Shown here one piece after another: positions 19,047-27,449 of a stretch of DNA of 64,000 nt. The notes beneath the pieces were generated by a model. The model was given only the letters and a program-made list of their open reading frames with translations. It was not told the origin of the DNA and did not search any database. Position 1 is the first letter of the stretch. Each line of letters starts with the position of its first letter. Origin of the DNA: Micrococcales bacterium (lineage in GTDB: Bacteria; Actinomycetota; Actinomycetes; S36-B12; UBA10799); contig JADKAV010000026.1 in NCBI GenBank assembly GCA_016719135.1, positions 1-64,000 of the forward strand, in the 5' to 3' direction. A program made the position numbers and the translations under genes.

Positions 19047-19526
19047 TCACCTGACCCGGGCGGCAGCGGCCGACACGGCAGCCGCCAGGGTCTGCCGCGC
19101 AATGTTGAGCTGGTCGGTCAGACGCACCCCCATGTCGCCATGGTGGGCGATCGCGATCAGGGTCTGGCCGGTCAATTCGTCGGGGACGCTCTGCATGGGT
19201 TCGAGCATGCGCAGGATCAGGGTCTGCGCGACCGGGTCTTCCACGGGCGTCCCAAGGTGCAAGGTTTCCCGCACGACCCGCGCGGCGGCCTGCTCGTCCT
19301 GGGTCACCGAGAGCGCAACCAGTGCCACGGCGTTGGCGAAACCGACCGCGGTGTTCAGCAGTTGGGAAGGATCCATGGGTTCGGCCAGCACATCCTTGAG
19401 AGCAGCGGTGAAGACAGCGTCCACCGGTTCAGTGATGTAGGAACCCACGATCGAGCCCACCTCCCGGTAGACCTCAGGGTCGAGGCGGTCGAGCGTGGCG
19501 GCCGCGATCACGTCGAAGTTACCCAT
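19047..19526 (-). CDS. hypothetical protein, 159 residues
   Basis: Not recognised. The product is soluble, largely helical and acidic, with a hydrophobic alanine-rich middle (LLNTAVGFANAVALVALSV) too polar at its flanks for a clear membrane helix. No signal peptide is present. It follows another small unknown gene on the same strand by 51 bases but has its own likely promoter: TACTGT lies seven bases before ATG 19526. It is followed by pta, also on the minus strand. Confidence 0.6.
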   Translation of the reverse strand: MGNFDVIAAATLDRLDPEVYREVGSIVGSYITEPVDAVFTAALKDVLAEPMDPSQLLNTAVGFANAVALVALSVTQDEQAAARVVRETLHLGTPVEDPVAQTLILRMLEPMQSVPDELTGQTLIAIAHHGDMGVRLTDQLNIARQTLAAAVSAAAARVR

Positions 19527-19539
19527 GCCATCGACAGTA
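19527..19539 (-). promoter_or_regulatory. leaderless -10 element of the 159-residue gene
   Basis: TACTGT on the minus strand (19539-19534), seven bases before ATG 19526. Confidence 0.45.
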
Positions 19540-19577
19540 CGCAGGGTGCATCACACGCCTGTCACGCCGTGGTCCTG

Positions 19578-19844
19578 TCAACCGGCCTGGACCGGCGCCG
19601 ACCAGATCAATTCGTCATCGGCGAACGCGCAGACGAGGAAGACCTCCCCGCGGGGGAAGCCGGTGAGTTTGACCGGTGTTCGGGTCAAGGCTGAGTGGAC
19701 ACGGGTGCGGTGGACGACGCTCCCGGACGCGTCGAGCACCATGAGGCGCAAGGGGGGCTGACATCCGGCACTCGGCACGGAGAACCGCAAGCGTCCAGAT
19801 GCCGCGCGCACCCCGGTCTGTTCGATCAATTCATCAACCTGCAC
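19578..19844 (-). CDS. hypothetical protein, 88 residues
   Basis: Not recognised. From GTG 19844 the product is MQVDELIEQTGVRAASGRLR followed by a beta-rich stretch containing LRLMVLDASGSVVHRTRV and GEVFLVCAFADDELIWSAP. This looks like a small all-beta domain. The frame stays open much further upstream, but that part is antisense to the Ala-rich gene, so the short form is preferred. It is divergent from that gene, 109 bases apart. Confidence 0.5.
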   Translation of the reverse strand: MQVDELIEQTGVRAASGRLRFSVPSAGCQPPLRLMVLDASGSVVHRTRVHSALTRTPVKLTGFPRGEVFLVCAFADDELIWSAPVQAG

Positions 19845-19953
19845 GGGGATCGGACGATCCTGAGATGATCTCGGTTCCCGCAATCCGGAGGTCTGGCTGT
19901 TGCGCCCGCGTGCCTCGTGGCAGGCTGTCAGGCAGAAAGGCGAGGAGGGTGCA

Positions 19954-20646
19954 ATGCGTCGGTTGGTGGCAGTAGGAGTGGCCGTGGGTTCTGTCGCCGC
20001 TGGAGTTGTGTGGAGTAAGCGTCGGGAGAACAGCCGGCGAGAGCAGTGGGTGCGCCGCGCGGCCGTAGTGGCCGACGACCTCGCCGAAGGTGTGACACGC
20101 ACCGCCGCGACTGCCGCTGCGACTGTTGCGGATGTGGCCGAGAAGGCTGCCGAATCGGCTGCGGAGGTGGCCGATGTGACCGCCGACGCCGCAGCCAATG
20201 CGGGGGTGACCGCCGAGGCAGCAGCGCGCAAGGCCACGAGTGCCGTCGACGCTGTCGCCCGCGGCACAGCCGACGCAGCCGCTGAATTCGCAGACCAGGC
20301 CGACAAAGCATCGGCGGTCGTCGGTGATGCCGCGGACAAAGCCGCTCTGACGGCGTCCGAGGTTGCTTACGACGCTGCTGATCAGGTGCAGGAGGCAGCC
20401 GAGGAGCTCTCCGCGCAGCAGCAGGCCGATGCGGACGCACCCGCCACGGACACTGACACCGAGCACCAGACCCCGGACCCGGTCAAGGTGCCGACGCCGG
20501 CGACCGCTGCCAAGCCCGCCGCCAAGCGCAAACGCACCAGGACCAGGAAGAGCGCCGCGGCGCCGGCTCAGAAGGCGGCGACCAAGGACGCTCAGAAGCA
20601 GTCCGCCGCGCCGAAGAAGACCACCGACGACCAGTCGGTTGCCTGA
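19954..20646 (+). CDS. alanine-rich helical-repeat protein with basic tail
   Basis: A 230-residue low-complexity protein of unknown function. A short hydrophobic N-terminus (RRLVAVGVAVGSVAAGVVW) could be a membrane anchor or uncleaved signal. Residues about 45-160 are an almost pure Ala/Val/Asp/Glu repeat with an 11-residue-like rhythm (ATVADVAEKAAESAAEVAD), expected to form a long amphipathic helix like LEA or apolipoprotein-type proteins. The end is Lys/Arg/Ala-rich (AAKRKRTRTRKSAAA), like HU and histone H1 tails. GAGGAGG at 19942-19948 is a strong Shine-Dalgarno for ATG 19954. Its last codons overlap the next gene's start. Confidence 0.6.
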   Translation: MRRLVAVGVAVGSVAAGVVWSKRRENSRREQWVRRAAVVADDLAEGVTRTAATAAATVADVAEKAAESAAEVADVTADAAANAGVTAEAAARKATSAVDAVARGTADAAAEFADQADKASAVVGDAADKAALTASEVAYDAADQVQEAAEELSAQQQADADAPATDTDTEHQTPDPVKVPTPATAAKPAAKRKRTRTRKSAAAPAQKAATKDAQKQSAAPKKTTDDQSVA

Positions 20647-21223
20647 CCCCGTCCGGATCGCGGTTGTCGGGCCGGAGTCCAGCGGTAAGACGACCCTGGT
20701 CGAGTACCTGCGCGGGTGGCTGACATCGCACGGTCTGCCGGTCGAGGTGGTCGCGGAACAAGGCCGGCTTCTGGCCGAGCGCCTGCCGGCCGGTCACCCG
20801 TGGTCCTACCGCGAACAGCTCGCCACGGCCCGGATGCACCGTGGGGCCGAGGCGGCCGCGGAGGTGGTGCTGCGGACAAAGCCGAACCCCGGTGTCCTGC
20901 TGGCCGATGGCACGTCGGCAACTCCGCTGGTATGGCACCTCGGTGCTGTGCGAGACCGCCCGGGCTACGAGGCCGGCCCGCCCGAAGTCGCCGAGCAGTT
21001 GCTCACCGAGGTGCAGGCAGCTGACTATGACGCCGTCCTGATTGTGGCCCCGGACATTCCATGGCGCGCCGACGGGATCCGCGACGATCCGAGCGGCCGA
21101 CAGGCTGCCTTCGAGCAGTACCAGGTGCTTTTCGCCGATTCCGTGGTGATCTCGGGCGACGACCGGGAAGGCCAGGCCACAGCCGTTGTCCGCAGGCTGT
21201 TGTCGATCAGCGACACGCACTGA
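20639..21223 (+). CDS. NadR-like P-loop kinase (AAA_28 family)
   Basis: A protein of about 194 residues with VRIAVVGPESSGKTTLVEYL at the N-terminus, a Walker A of the NadR C-terminal type (GxESxGKTT), then VEVVAEQGRLLAE and LLADGTSATPLVW, matching the NadR/AAA_28 layout. NadR's domain phosphorylates nicotinamide riboside. Here the adenylyltransferase half is missing, so the substrate is uncertain. The start is difficult: TTG 20639 overlaps the previous stop and is the only usable codon before the P-loop strand. Coupling to the upstream gene is therefore likely. Confidence 0.65.
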   Translation: MPDPVRIAVVGPESSGKTTLVEYLRGWLTSHGLPVEVVAEQGRLLAERLPAGHPWSYREQLATARMHRGAEAAAEVVLRTKPNPGVLLADGTSATPLVWHLGAVRDRPGYEAGPPEVAEQLLTEVQAADYDAVLIVAPDIPWRADGIRDDPSGRQAAFEQYQVLFADSVVISGDDREGQATAVVRRLLSISDTH

Positions 21224-21301
21224 GCCGTCGGCCAGCGGCGAGATGGGGCCGCGCTGGGTGTGGATGTGTCGATCACTGGACTACGGCGGTGATCCGGCGT
21301 T

Positions 21302-21313
21302 TACCCTGACCCC
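21302..21313 (+). promoter_or_regulatory. leaderless -10 element of the 294-residue secreted protein
   Basis: TACCCT (21302-21307) ends six bases before ATG 21314. Confidence 0.5.
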
Positions 21314-22198
21314 ATGCGCAAAGCCATCATGGGCACGAGCCTGCTGCTCTTGGTGCTCGGCATGAGTCCGGCCCGCACCGACGATGTGTCGGCATCCGAC
21401 GCGGTGGCGCAGATCAATGCAGCGTGCTCCGCGTCACGCGATGTGCTGGTCGGTGTCGGCGGGACAATTGACGGGCCCGTGGATCTGGTGAGCTCACCGG
21501 GTCGACTCGCGTCCGGCAGCCAGGGGAAGGACCTTGTCCTCGACTCCGCGACTGGCACCTACGGTGCCCTGAGCAACAGCGGGCTCAGCGCCCGCAAACG
21601 GGCAACAGCGCTGAAGTATCTCAAACGTTCCGATGCCACCCACTGGCTCAACCGAGGCGTTTTCGCCGACCCGCAGTCGGGTTGGACGGCCAGCTTCGAA
21701 CAGGCACGCGACGCGTCACTGGACATCGGATCCGACTGTGCCGGTGGCCTTGCCGACCAGAGCGTCACACGCAGCGCGAACACGTGGCGCTTCGCCACTG
21801 CAGTGGTCACCGTCGACGAGGCCGGCCGGCTGTTGGCCTGGGAGGCCCAGGGCGTCGAACGACGGTTCTCGTACGCGGTTGGATCCATCGATCTGCCTGA
21901 ACGAACCGTGACTTTCGCGCAGTGGTCGCGGGCGTCGCAGGCAGCCACGCTGAACGCGACCTTGCGCACACTCAGCCGCCAGATCGCCACCACCGTCAAC
22001 CAGTCCCCGGCCACAGCCGAGGCGATCGCGGAGCAGGCCGCAGCGGCGGTAGCTGACCCCCGAGCGGTACCGCTGAAAGTGCGGCAGCTGCGCAAAGGGA
22101 CCTTGCTGTTCGCCCGCAACCCCTACACCAAGCGCTACCACGCCTGGCGGGTGTACGTGCGCGACGAGCAGGCGGTGGCACGCCCAGTAGCGCCCTGA
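21314..22198 (+). CDS. secreted protein of unknown function, 294 residues
   Basis: The N-terminus MRKAIMGTSLLLLVLGMSPART is a clear Sec signal peptide. The mature part has two Cys (NAACSAS and GSDCAGG), a central beta-rich region (TAVVTVDEAGRLLAWEA) and an Ala-rich helical stretch (AEAIAEQAAAAVADPRAVP). The end is basic (KRYHAWRVYVRDEQ). No family is recognised. It is followed 38 bases later by the L,D-transpeptidase gene, so a cell-envelope role is possible, but only by association. Confidence 0.6.
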   Translation: MRKAIMGTSLLLLVLGMSPARTDDVSASDAVAQINAACSASRDVLVGVGGTIDGPVDLVSSPGRLASGSQGKDLVLDSATGTYGALSNSGLSARKRATALKYLKRSDATHWLNRGVFADPQSGWTASFEQARDASLDIGSDCAGGLADQSVTRSANTWRFATAVVTVDEAGRLLAWEAQGVERRFSYAVGSIDLPERTVTFAQWSRASQAATLNATLRTLSRQIATTVNQSPATAEAIAEQAAAAVADPRAVPLKVRQLRKGTLLFARNPYTKRYHAWRVYVRDEQAVARPVAP

Positions 22199-22236
22199 GT
22201 GCCCGAAGTGTCAGGGGTGTGCCGCACACTGGAAGG

Positions 22237-23193
22237 GTGATCCAGCGACCTTCCATTCTGCTTCTCGCAGCCGTCCTCACCGCCGGCGCCGCGCCCGCGG
22301 TTGCCGAGCCGACGCCCACGCCGACACCCACGGACACCCCGACCGTCAGCCCCTCCGTGAAGCCCAAACCCAAGAAGAAGCGGGACAAGCGGACCATCGA
22401 GCGAGTGCGGGTAACCGTGTCGCCAGCCAGTGGCCGCGTCGGCGTCGGTCAGCTGATCACGGCAACGTTCTCGGCACCTGTGCGGTTCAAAGCCAAGGCC
22501 GAGGCGGCCATGAATGTCACGTCACGTGACACGCTGCCGAGCGGTTCATGGGCCTGGATCAACAGCACCACAGCCGTCTACCGGCCCAAGGATTTCTGGC
22601 CCGGCAAGACCCGCATCAACGTGGAGCTGAACCTGCGCAAGGTGCCGTTGAACTCTGATGCGAGCACACGCTGGATCGGCGGCAAGACCACCACTCGCAC
22701 CGACAGTTTCCGCACCGCCCGCTCCTTCATCGCCCGGATCGACGCCAACACCCACCAGATGCGGGTGTTCCGCAACGACCGCCTGGTCAAGGTGTTCGGG
22801 ATCAGCCTGGGCAAACCCGGTTTCGCCACCCGATCCGGGGTGAAGATCATCACTGGTGAGAAGTACCGCTGGACACGCATGACCAGCGACCAGCTCGGTC
22901 TGACTGATGAGTTCTACGACTTGCAGGTTCCTTACGCCGTGCGCATCACCCCGACCGGGGAATTCATTCACGGCGCACCGTGGGCGGCGTCGCGGATCGG
23001 GGCCTGGAACGGCTCCCACGGCTGCACCAACCTCAACGTCGGTCCCGCGAAGTGGTTCTTCAACCATGTGAAACCCGGGGACGTCACCGTGACGACCAAC
23101 ACCGGCCGCCGCATGGAGACCTGGAACGGGACTCCGGGGTCGTACTGGAACTACCCCTGGAAGCAGTGGAAGGCCATGTCGGCCCTGAGCTGA
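22237..23193 (+). CDS. L,D-transpeptidase with Ig-like domain (LdtMt2 type)
   Basis: An exported peptidoglycan cross-linking enzyme of 318 residues. A signal peptide (IQRPSILLLAAVLTAGAAPAVA) is followed by a Thr/Pro-rich linker and a basic patch (KPKPKKKRDK). An Ig-like BIG_5 domain covers about residues 55-150 (VSPASGRVGVGQLITATFS). The YkuD catalytic domain has HGAPWA and the active-site SHGCTNLN, with Cys263 as nucleophile. Such enzymes make 3-3 links between meso-diaminopimelate residues and are inhibited by carbapenems. GTG 22237 is chosen because it gives a normal signal peptide; GTG 22219 would add six polar residues. Confidence 0.88.
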   Translation: MIQRPSILLLAAVLTAGAAPAVAEPTPTPTPTDTPTVSPSVKPKPKKKRDKRTIERVRVTVSPASGRVGVGQLITATFSAPVRFKAKAEAAMNVTSRDTLPSGSWAWINSTTAVYRPKDFWPGKTRINVELNLRKVPLNSDASTRWIGGKTTTRTDSFRTARSFIARIDANTHQMRVFRNDRLVKVFGISLGKPGFATRSGVKIITGEKYRWTRMTSDQLGLTDEFYDLQVPYAVRITPTGEFIHGAPWAASRIGAWNGSHGCTNLNVGPAKWFFNHVKPGDVTVTTNTGRRMETWNGTPGSYWNYPWKQWKAMSALS

Positions 23194-23247
23194 CCCGCCC
23201 GGTCGCCGCACACCAATCCCTGAGCGGTTCGGCTGCGAAGAGGCAGT

Positions 23248-24927
23248 GTGCTGACGCTGGTGTTGATCGGGCTGCTGTCCGGGGTCGTGACCGGGCTCTC
23301 CCCGTGCGTGCTGCCGGTTCTGCCGGTGGTGCTCGGCGCCTCGGCGACGGGCCCTGAGGGTCCATCGAGCAGGACCCGGCCGTTCGTGATCATCGCTGGG
23401 CTGGTGACCTCGTTCGCACTGGCGACCCTGGCAGGCTCCGCGTTGCTCAATCTGCTCGGCCTTCCGCAAGACCTGCTGCGCTGGCTGGGCATCGCCGTGC
23501 TGGTCGTCGTCGGCCTGGGCCTGTTGTTCCCCCCGATCGGCCGGGTACTCGAACGGCCCTTCGCACGGATCCCGCAGCGCGCCCTGAATCGGGAGGGTTC
23601 GGCCTTCGTGCTCGGCATGTCCTTTGGGCTGGTCTTCGTCCCCTGCGCCGGGCCGGTCCTGGCGGCCATCACCGTGCTGTCTGCCACCGGTGGCTTCGGC
23701 GCCGGTCTGATCGTTTTGACGGCGAGTTTCGCCATCGGGGTGGCCCTGCCGCTGCTGGGTTTCGCGATCGCGGGCCAACGCATGGCAGAGCGCATCCGAT
23801 CCGTGCGGGGGCGCACCCAGACTCTGCGCAAAGTGGTTGGTGCAGTCATGGTGGTGACCGCGGTGGCTCTGTCGCTGAATCTGACCGATTCGATCCAGCG
23901 GTACGTCCCGGGGTACGTCGCCCTGGTGCAGGACCGCATCGAAGGCACCGACAGTGCACGCGCGGCGCTGGACGACCTGTCGGGCAGGCAGGCCACCACC
24001 GCCGGGGCCGGCGACCAGCTGACGTTCGACCAGTGTGCCGAGGACCCTGCGCAGTTGCACAACTGCGGGCCCGCGCGAGATCTCGTGGGCATTCAGGAAT
24101 GGCTCAACTCGAAGCCACTGGAACTCGTGGACCTGCGCGGGCGGGTGGTGCTGGTCGACTTCTGGACGTACTCGTGCATCAACTGCCAGCGCACCCTGCC
24201 CTACATCACGGACTGGGATGCGAAGTACCGGCAGAAGGGCCTCACCGTGATCGGGGTGCACAGTCCCGAATTCGCCTTCGAGCGGGAGGTGCCGAACGTG
24301 GCAGACAACGCCGAGCGGCTCGGTGTGAAGTACCCGATCGCGATCGACAACGGTTTCCAGACGTGGCGAGCGTGGGACCAGCGCTACTGGCCGGCGCACT
24401 ACCTCATCGATCAGACTGGGCAGGTCCGGCAGGTCCATTACGGGGAAGGCGCGTACGCACAGACGGAGAAACTGATCCAGGATCTGCTCGACGCCGGCGA
24501 ACAAGCGGTGTCGGCCGACCCGACGCAGGTACGTACCCAGGGCCAGACCCCCGAGACGTATCTGGGGTACGAGCGGGCCCGGTCGGTCGTCAACGCGAGC
24601 AACCAGTTCTTCGATGAGCAGCACGCGTACTCAGCGGTCGACGTGGCACGTGACCAGGTCGCCCTGGATGGCCAGTGGACCGTGGAACCCGAACGGATCG
24701 TGGCCGGCGAGGACGCGTCGCTGCGCCTGCGGTATTACGCCCGGGACATGTACCTCGTGCTCGGCGGGGAAGGGACTGTCGAGGTTCGTGAGAACGGCCG
24801 GGCGCGCACGATCGAGGTGAAGGGTGCCCCGACGTTGTACGCGCTGGCCTCGCACACCCCGCAGGAGCGCGTTGCCGAGTTGCGCATGAGTCCGGGCGTG
24901 TCTGCGTATGCCTTTACGTTCGGATAG
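23248..24927 (+). CDS. DipZ-like CcdA-thioredoxin fusion
   Basis: A 559-residue membrane thiol-disulfide protein. Residues 1 to about 240 are CcdA, with about six helices and the conserved Cys pair in SPCVLPVLPV and VPCAGPVLAAI. An extracytoplasmic TlpA/thioredoxin domain (about 285-410) carries the redox motif SCINC, Cys310 and Cys313. The last 130 residues are the beta-rich C-terminal domain found in mycobacterial DipZ. It passes electrons from cytosolic thioredoxin across the membrane, probably for cytochrome c maturation or envelope disulfide repair. GTG 23248 follows a GAAGAGG Shine-Dalgarno. Confidence 0.88.
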   Translation: MLTLVLIGLLSGVVTGLSPCVLPVLPVVLGASATGPEGPSSRTRPFVIIAGLVTSFALATLAGSALLNLLGLPQDLLRWLGIAVLVVVGLGLLFPPIGRVLERPFARIPQRALNREGSAFVLGMSFGLVFVPCAGPVLAAITVLSATGGFGAGLIVLTASFAIGVALPLLGFAIAGQRMAERIRSVRGRTQTLRKVVGAVMVVTAVALSLNLTDSIQRYVPGYVALVQDRIEGTDSARAALDDLSGRQATTAGAGDQLTFDQCAEDPAQLHNCGPARDLVGIQEWLNSKPLELVDLRGRVVLVDFWTYSCINCQRTLPYITDWDAKYRQKGLTVIGVHSPEFAFEREVPNVADNAERLGVKYPIAIDNGFQTWRAWDQRYWPAHYLIDQTGQVRQVHYGEGAYAQTEKLIQDLLDAGEQAVSADPTQVRTQGQTPETYLGYERARSVVNASNQFFDEQHAYSAVDVARDQVALDGQWTVEPERIVAGEDASLRLRYYARDMYLVLGGEGTVEVRENGRARTIEVKGAPTLYALASHTPQERVAELRMSPGVSAYAFTFG

Positions 24928-25030
24928 CAGGCCGGGGCGAGGTAGTGAACACACACATTTGCACGTTCCTCCGGCGGGCCCGCGGCAAGTCCGCACTGAG
25001 ACCAATCCGCGAGGCCGCTGGGTTCCGAAG

Positions 25031-25063
25031 TACCATCGCACGATCTGAGAGTGGAGAAAAGCG
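25031..25063 (+). promoter_or_regulatory. probable promoter and leader of the sigK operon
   Basis: TACCAT at 25031-25036 is a TANNNT -10 element, and GGAGAAAAG before 25064 is a ribosome binding site. No clear -35 or ECF-type autoregulatory motif was recognised. Confidence 0.35.
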
Positions 25064-25111
25064 ATGACGGGACGTCCTGTGACGCGGGTCCGGCGATGGG
25101 TCCTGTCATGA
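25064..25111 (+). CDS. possible upstream ORF coupled to sigK (15 residues)
   Basis: The strongest Shine-Dalgarno before sigK (GGAGAAAAG) is placed for ATG 25064, not for sigK. The ORF reads MTGRPVTRVRRWVLS and its TGA overlaps the sigK ATG (ATGA at 25108-25111). This is the arrangement of a translational coupler; a function for the peptide itself is not implied. Confidence 0.4.
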   Translation: MTGRPVTRVRRWVLS

Positions 25112-25692
25112 GACTGGCGACCGTACCCGATTCCGGACCCGAACCGCCCCCGGACGACGCCAGCCTCATCGCGCGGGTGGCCCGCGGGGACGAAAGTGCC
25201 TACGAGTCGCTGTTCGACCGCTATGCCTCCGGCGCCTACGGACTGGCCGTGCGGGTGGTCCGGGACCCCGACCTGGCCCGTGACATCGTGCAGGAGGCGA
25301 TGTTGCAGGTGTGGACCCACGCGCCCCGATACGACAGGAAACAGGGCAGTGTGCGGGCGTGGTTGTTCACCCTGGTCCATCGTCGGGCGGTGGACCGGAT
25401 CCGTTCCGAGCAGGCGGGTTCCGATCGGGAGAAGAAGGTCGGCAGGGCTGCCTTCGAGCGGCCCCATGACCACGTCAGTGCTGATGTCGAACGGGGCCTG
25501 GAGATCCGGCGGGTACGGGTCGCGCTGGACGATCTCACGCCGTTGCAGCGCGAAGCCATCGAACTGGCCTACTTCCGCGGTTACACCCATACCCAAGTGG
25601 CTGAGGTGCTGGACATCCCGTTGGGAACCGCGAAGACCCGGCTCCGGGACGGTCTGATCCGTCTGCGTGACTCGCTGGAGGTGACCTCATGA
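25108..25692 (+). CDS. sigK: ECF RNA polymerase sigma factor, SigK type
   Basis: A 194-residue group 4 sigma factor. Region 2 is at about residues 25-95 (DESAYESLFDRYASGAYGLA, RDIVQEAMLQVWTHA). Region 4 is at about 130-185 (LTPLQREAIELAYFRGYTHT and EVLDIPLGTAKTRLRDGL). The family (ECF19) is paired with RskA anti-sigma factors and switches on redox- or envelope-linked genes. The ATG at 25108 is preferred because it is coupled to the upstream ORF; GTG 25051 would add an unusual 19-residue extension. Its end overlaps the ATG of the anti-sigma gene. Confidence 0.88.
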   Translation: MRLATVPDSGPEPPPDDASLIARVARGDESAYESLFDRYASGAYGLAVRVVRDPDLARDIVQEAMLQVWTHAPRYDRKQGSVRAWLFTLVHRRAVDRIRSEQAGSDREKKVGRAAFERPHDHVSADVERGLEIRRVRVALDDLTPLQREAIELAYFRGYTHTQVAEVLDIPLGTAKTRLRDGLIRLRDSLEVTS

Positions 25693-26405
25693 CCGAATCC
25701 ATCCACTTGCTCGTCGGCCCGTATGTGCTGGACGCGCTCGACGACACCGAGACAATCGCTTTCGAGGAACACCTGCGCGGCTGTGAGGACTGCCGCCAGG
25801 AGGTGAGCGAATTGCGCGAGACGGCCGCCTTGCTGGGAAGCGCGCAGGCCGGCGACGATGTGGCAGACCTGAAGGCGACAGTCATGGGGCAGGTCTCGCG
25901 AACCGCCCAGTTGCCTCCACAGGTCCGGGGTGCCCATGGCAAGCCGCGAGTGGGCCGGTCGCTGGGCTGGTTGGCGGCCGCTGCCGCGGCCGTGGTGGCC
26001 CTGGTTCTGGTCGGAAACGTGCGCGAGCAGCAGCAGAAGATCACCGCGATGAACGAGCACACCACCGAGGTCATGGCCCTGATCACCGCTGATGACGCCA
26101 AGGTCATGCCCCTCGCGCTGCCCGACAGCAGTTCGACGGTGGTCGTGTCCATGCAGCGCAATGAGGCGATGGTGATGGCGCAGGATCTTCCTGCCCCAAG
26201 TGAGGGCATGGTCTACCAGACGTGGGCCTACGACAGTGCCGGCAACGCGACGCCGGCCGGTACCTGGATGCCCGATGAAGGCGGGTATGCGGCTGCGCCC
26301 TTGACGACGCCGGTGAGTGACTGCGCGGCCATTTCGGTCACCGAGGAGCCGAGCGGCGGTTCTGCGCAACCCACCAGCGAGCCGCTGGCGATGGTGGAGT
26401 TCTAG
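25689..26405 (+). CDS. rskA: anti-sigma-K factor RskA
   Basis: A 238-residue single-pass membrane protein. The cytosolic N-terminal anti-sigma domain has the zinc-type motif H-x3-C-x2-C (EEHLRGCEDC). One transmembrane helix (LGWLAAAAAAVVALVLVGNV) is followed by an extracytoplasmic RskA domain (VYQTWAYDSAGNATPAGTWM). RskA holds SigK inactive until it is cleaved at the membrane. The ATG overlaps the sigK stop, giving the usual 1:1 coupling of the pair. DipZ lies just upstream, so the operon may sense envelope redox state; that is inference from context. Confidence 0.9.
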   Translation: MTESIHLLVGPYVLDALDDTETIAFEEHLRGCEDCRQEVSELRETAALLGSAQAGDDVADLKATVMGQVSRTAQLPPQVRGAHGKPRVGRSLGWLAAAAAAVVALVLVGNVREQQQKITAMNEHTTEVMALITADDAKVMPLALPDSSSTVVVSMQRNEAMVMAQDLPAPSEGMVYQTWAYDSAGNATPAGTWMPDEGGYAAAPLTTPVSDCAAISVTEEPSGGSAQPTSEPLAMVEF

Positions 26406-26433
26406 CCGCGCATCAGCATCAGGGGGCGTCCTC

Positions 26434-27390
26434 TCAGCCTGCCGTGAGGTCCAACGCTGTCTGCTGCAGGAGCGCGGCTTCCTCGTCCGCACGCTCTACG
26501 ACGTCACTATCGGCCCAGGCCAACAAGTCGCTTCGCATGAGCAGGCCGTCGAGCATCGCCATGATCTCGTCGGGGAACTCCAGTGGGATGAAATGTGTGC
26601 CCTGCAGAACATGGACCTCCGCCTGGTCGATTCTGTGGGCGAAGGCGACCACGTCGCGCATGGAGGTCATCACATCGAACCCGCCGGCCACCACGGTGAT
26701 CGGGCAGGTCAGGAAGGAAGGGTCCATCGGTTCGTGATCACCGGCAGCGACCATCAGTCGGAAGTACCACTCGAAGTCGTGCTCCAGGAAGGACCGGATC
26801 CACGGCACCACGTCCTTGGTCCGCGCGCTGGGCAGCATGAAACCGCTGTGACGCAGAATCTCGGCGAAGGTGTTCCCCTTGGGAACGTTGTGTGCCAGGA
26901 GGTTCAAGGGCTTGCCGAGCAATTGCCCGACTCTGCTGACCATGAGCCCAGACGTTTTGCGCAGCGGCCGCGGCACCATCAAAGTCGCGAACGCCGCGTC
27001 GTAGGTGCCCCCGGGAACCCCGGCACACATCAGCATCCCGGCCACCTTGTCCGGGTGTTCGGCGGCGATCTCGAAACTGACGTTCACGCCCAGCGACCAC
27101 GCCACCAGCAGTGCCCGGTCGATTCCGGTGTGTTCCATGAGCGCAAGTGCGTCGGCGACGTGATCCTCAACGCGGATGCGCTGCGGGTCGGCCGGCCTGC
27201 CTGAGCCCAGGCCACCGCGGTGGTTCCATCCGACCACTCGATAGCCGCAGTGCGGATCGAGCAGTCTCGGCCACGCCTCCGGTGGCACGCCGAGGCCGTT
27301 GCAGACCACAACGGCCGGGCCTTTCCCGCCGTTGGTCCAGCCGAGTAGTTCTGTGCCGTCTGCGCTGGTGAAGCTGAATGTCGTATACAT
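26434..27390 (-). CDS. alpha/beta-hydrolase fold protein
   Basis: A 318-residue soluble hydrolase. The nucleophile elbow is AWSLGVN with Ser99, and the oxyanion strand is VVVCNGLGVPPEAW. A lid of helices fits the middle (residues about 140-230). The His near TVVAGGFDVMTS ... LQGTHFIPLEFPDEI completes the triad. The closest kind appears to be the generic Abhydrolase_1 family; the substrate cannot be told. It converges on rskA (28 bases) and is divergent from ilvD (59 bases). Confidence 0.75.
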   Translation of the reverse strand: MYTTFSFTSADGTELLGWTNGGKGPAVVVCNGLGVPPEAWPRLLDPHCGYRVVGWNHRGGLGSGRPADPQRIRVEDHVADALALMEHTGIDRALLVAWSLGVNVSFEIAAEHPDKVAGMLMCAGVPGGTYDAAFATLMVPRPLRKTSGLMVSRVGQLLGKPLNLLAHNVPKGNTFAEILRHSGFMLPSARTKDVVPWIRSFLEHDFEWYFRLMVAAGDHEPMDPSFLTCPITVVAGGFDVMTSMRDVVAFAHRIDQAEVHVLQGTHFIPLEFPDEIMAMLDGLLMRSDLLAWADSDVVERADEEAALLQQTALDLTAG

Positions 27391-27437
27391 CCCTTTCAGT
27401 GTCGCAGGCGAGGTCGTGTGGCTTGACCACCCGGCGC

Positions 27438-27449
27438 TAATGTGACGCC
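27438..27449 (+). promoter_or_regulatory. leaderless -10 element of ilvD
   Basis: TAATGT (27438-27443), six bases before ATG 27450. No leader peptide or attenuator fits in the 59-base gap, so ilvD does not share the attenuation seen for ilvB, leuA and cimA. Confidence 0.5.

Noticed and set aside
22546..24624. 692-codon minus-strand frame over the L,D-transpeptidase and DipZ genes
   Set aside because: It runs antisense across two recognised genes and has shadow-type composition.
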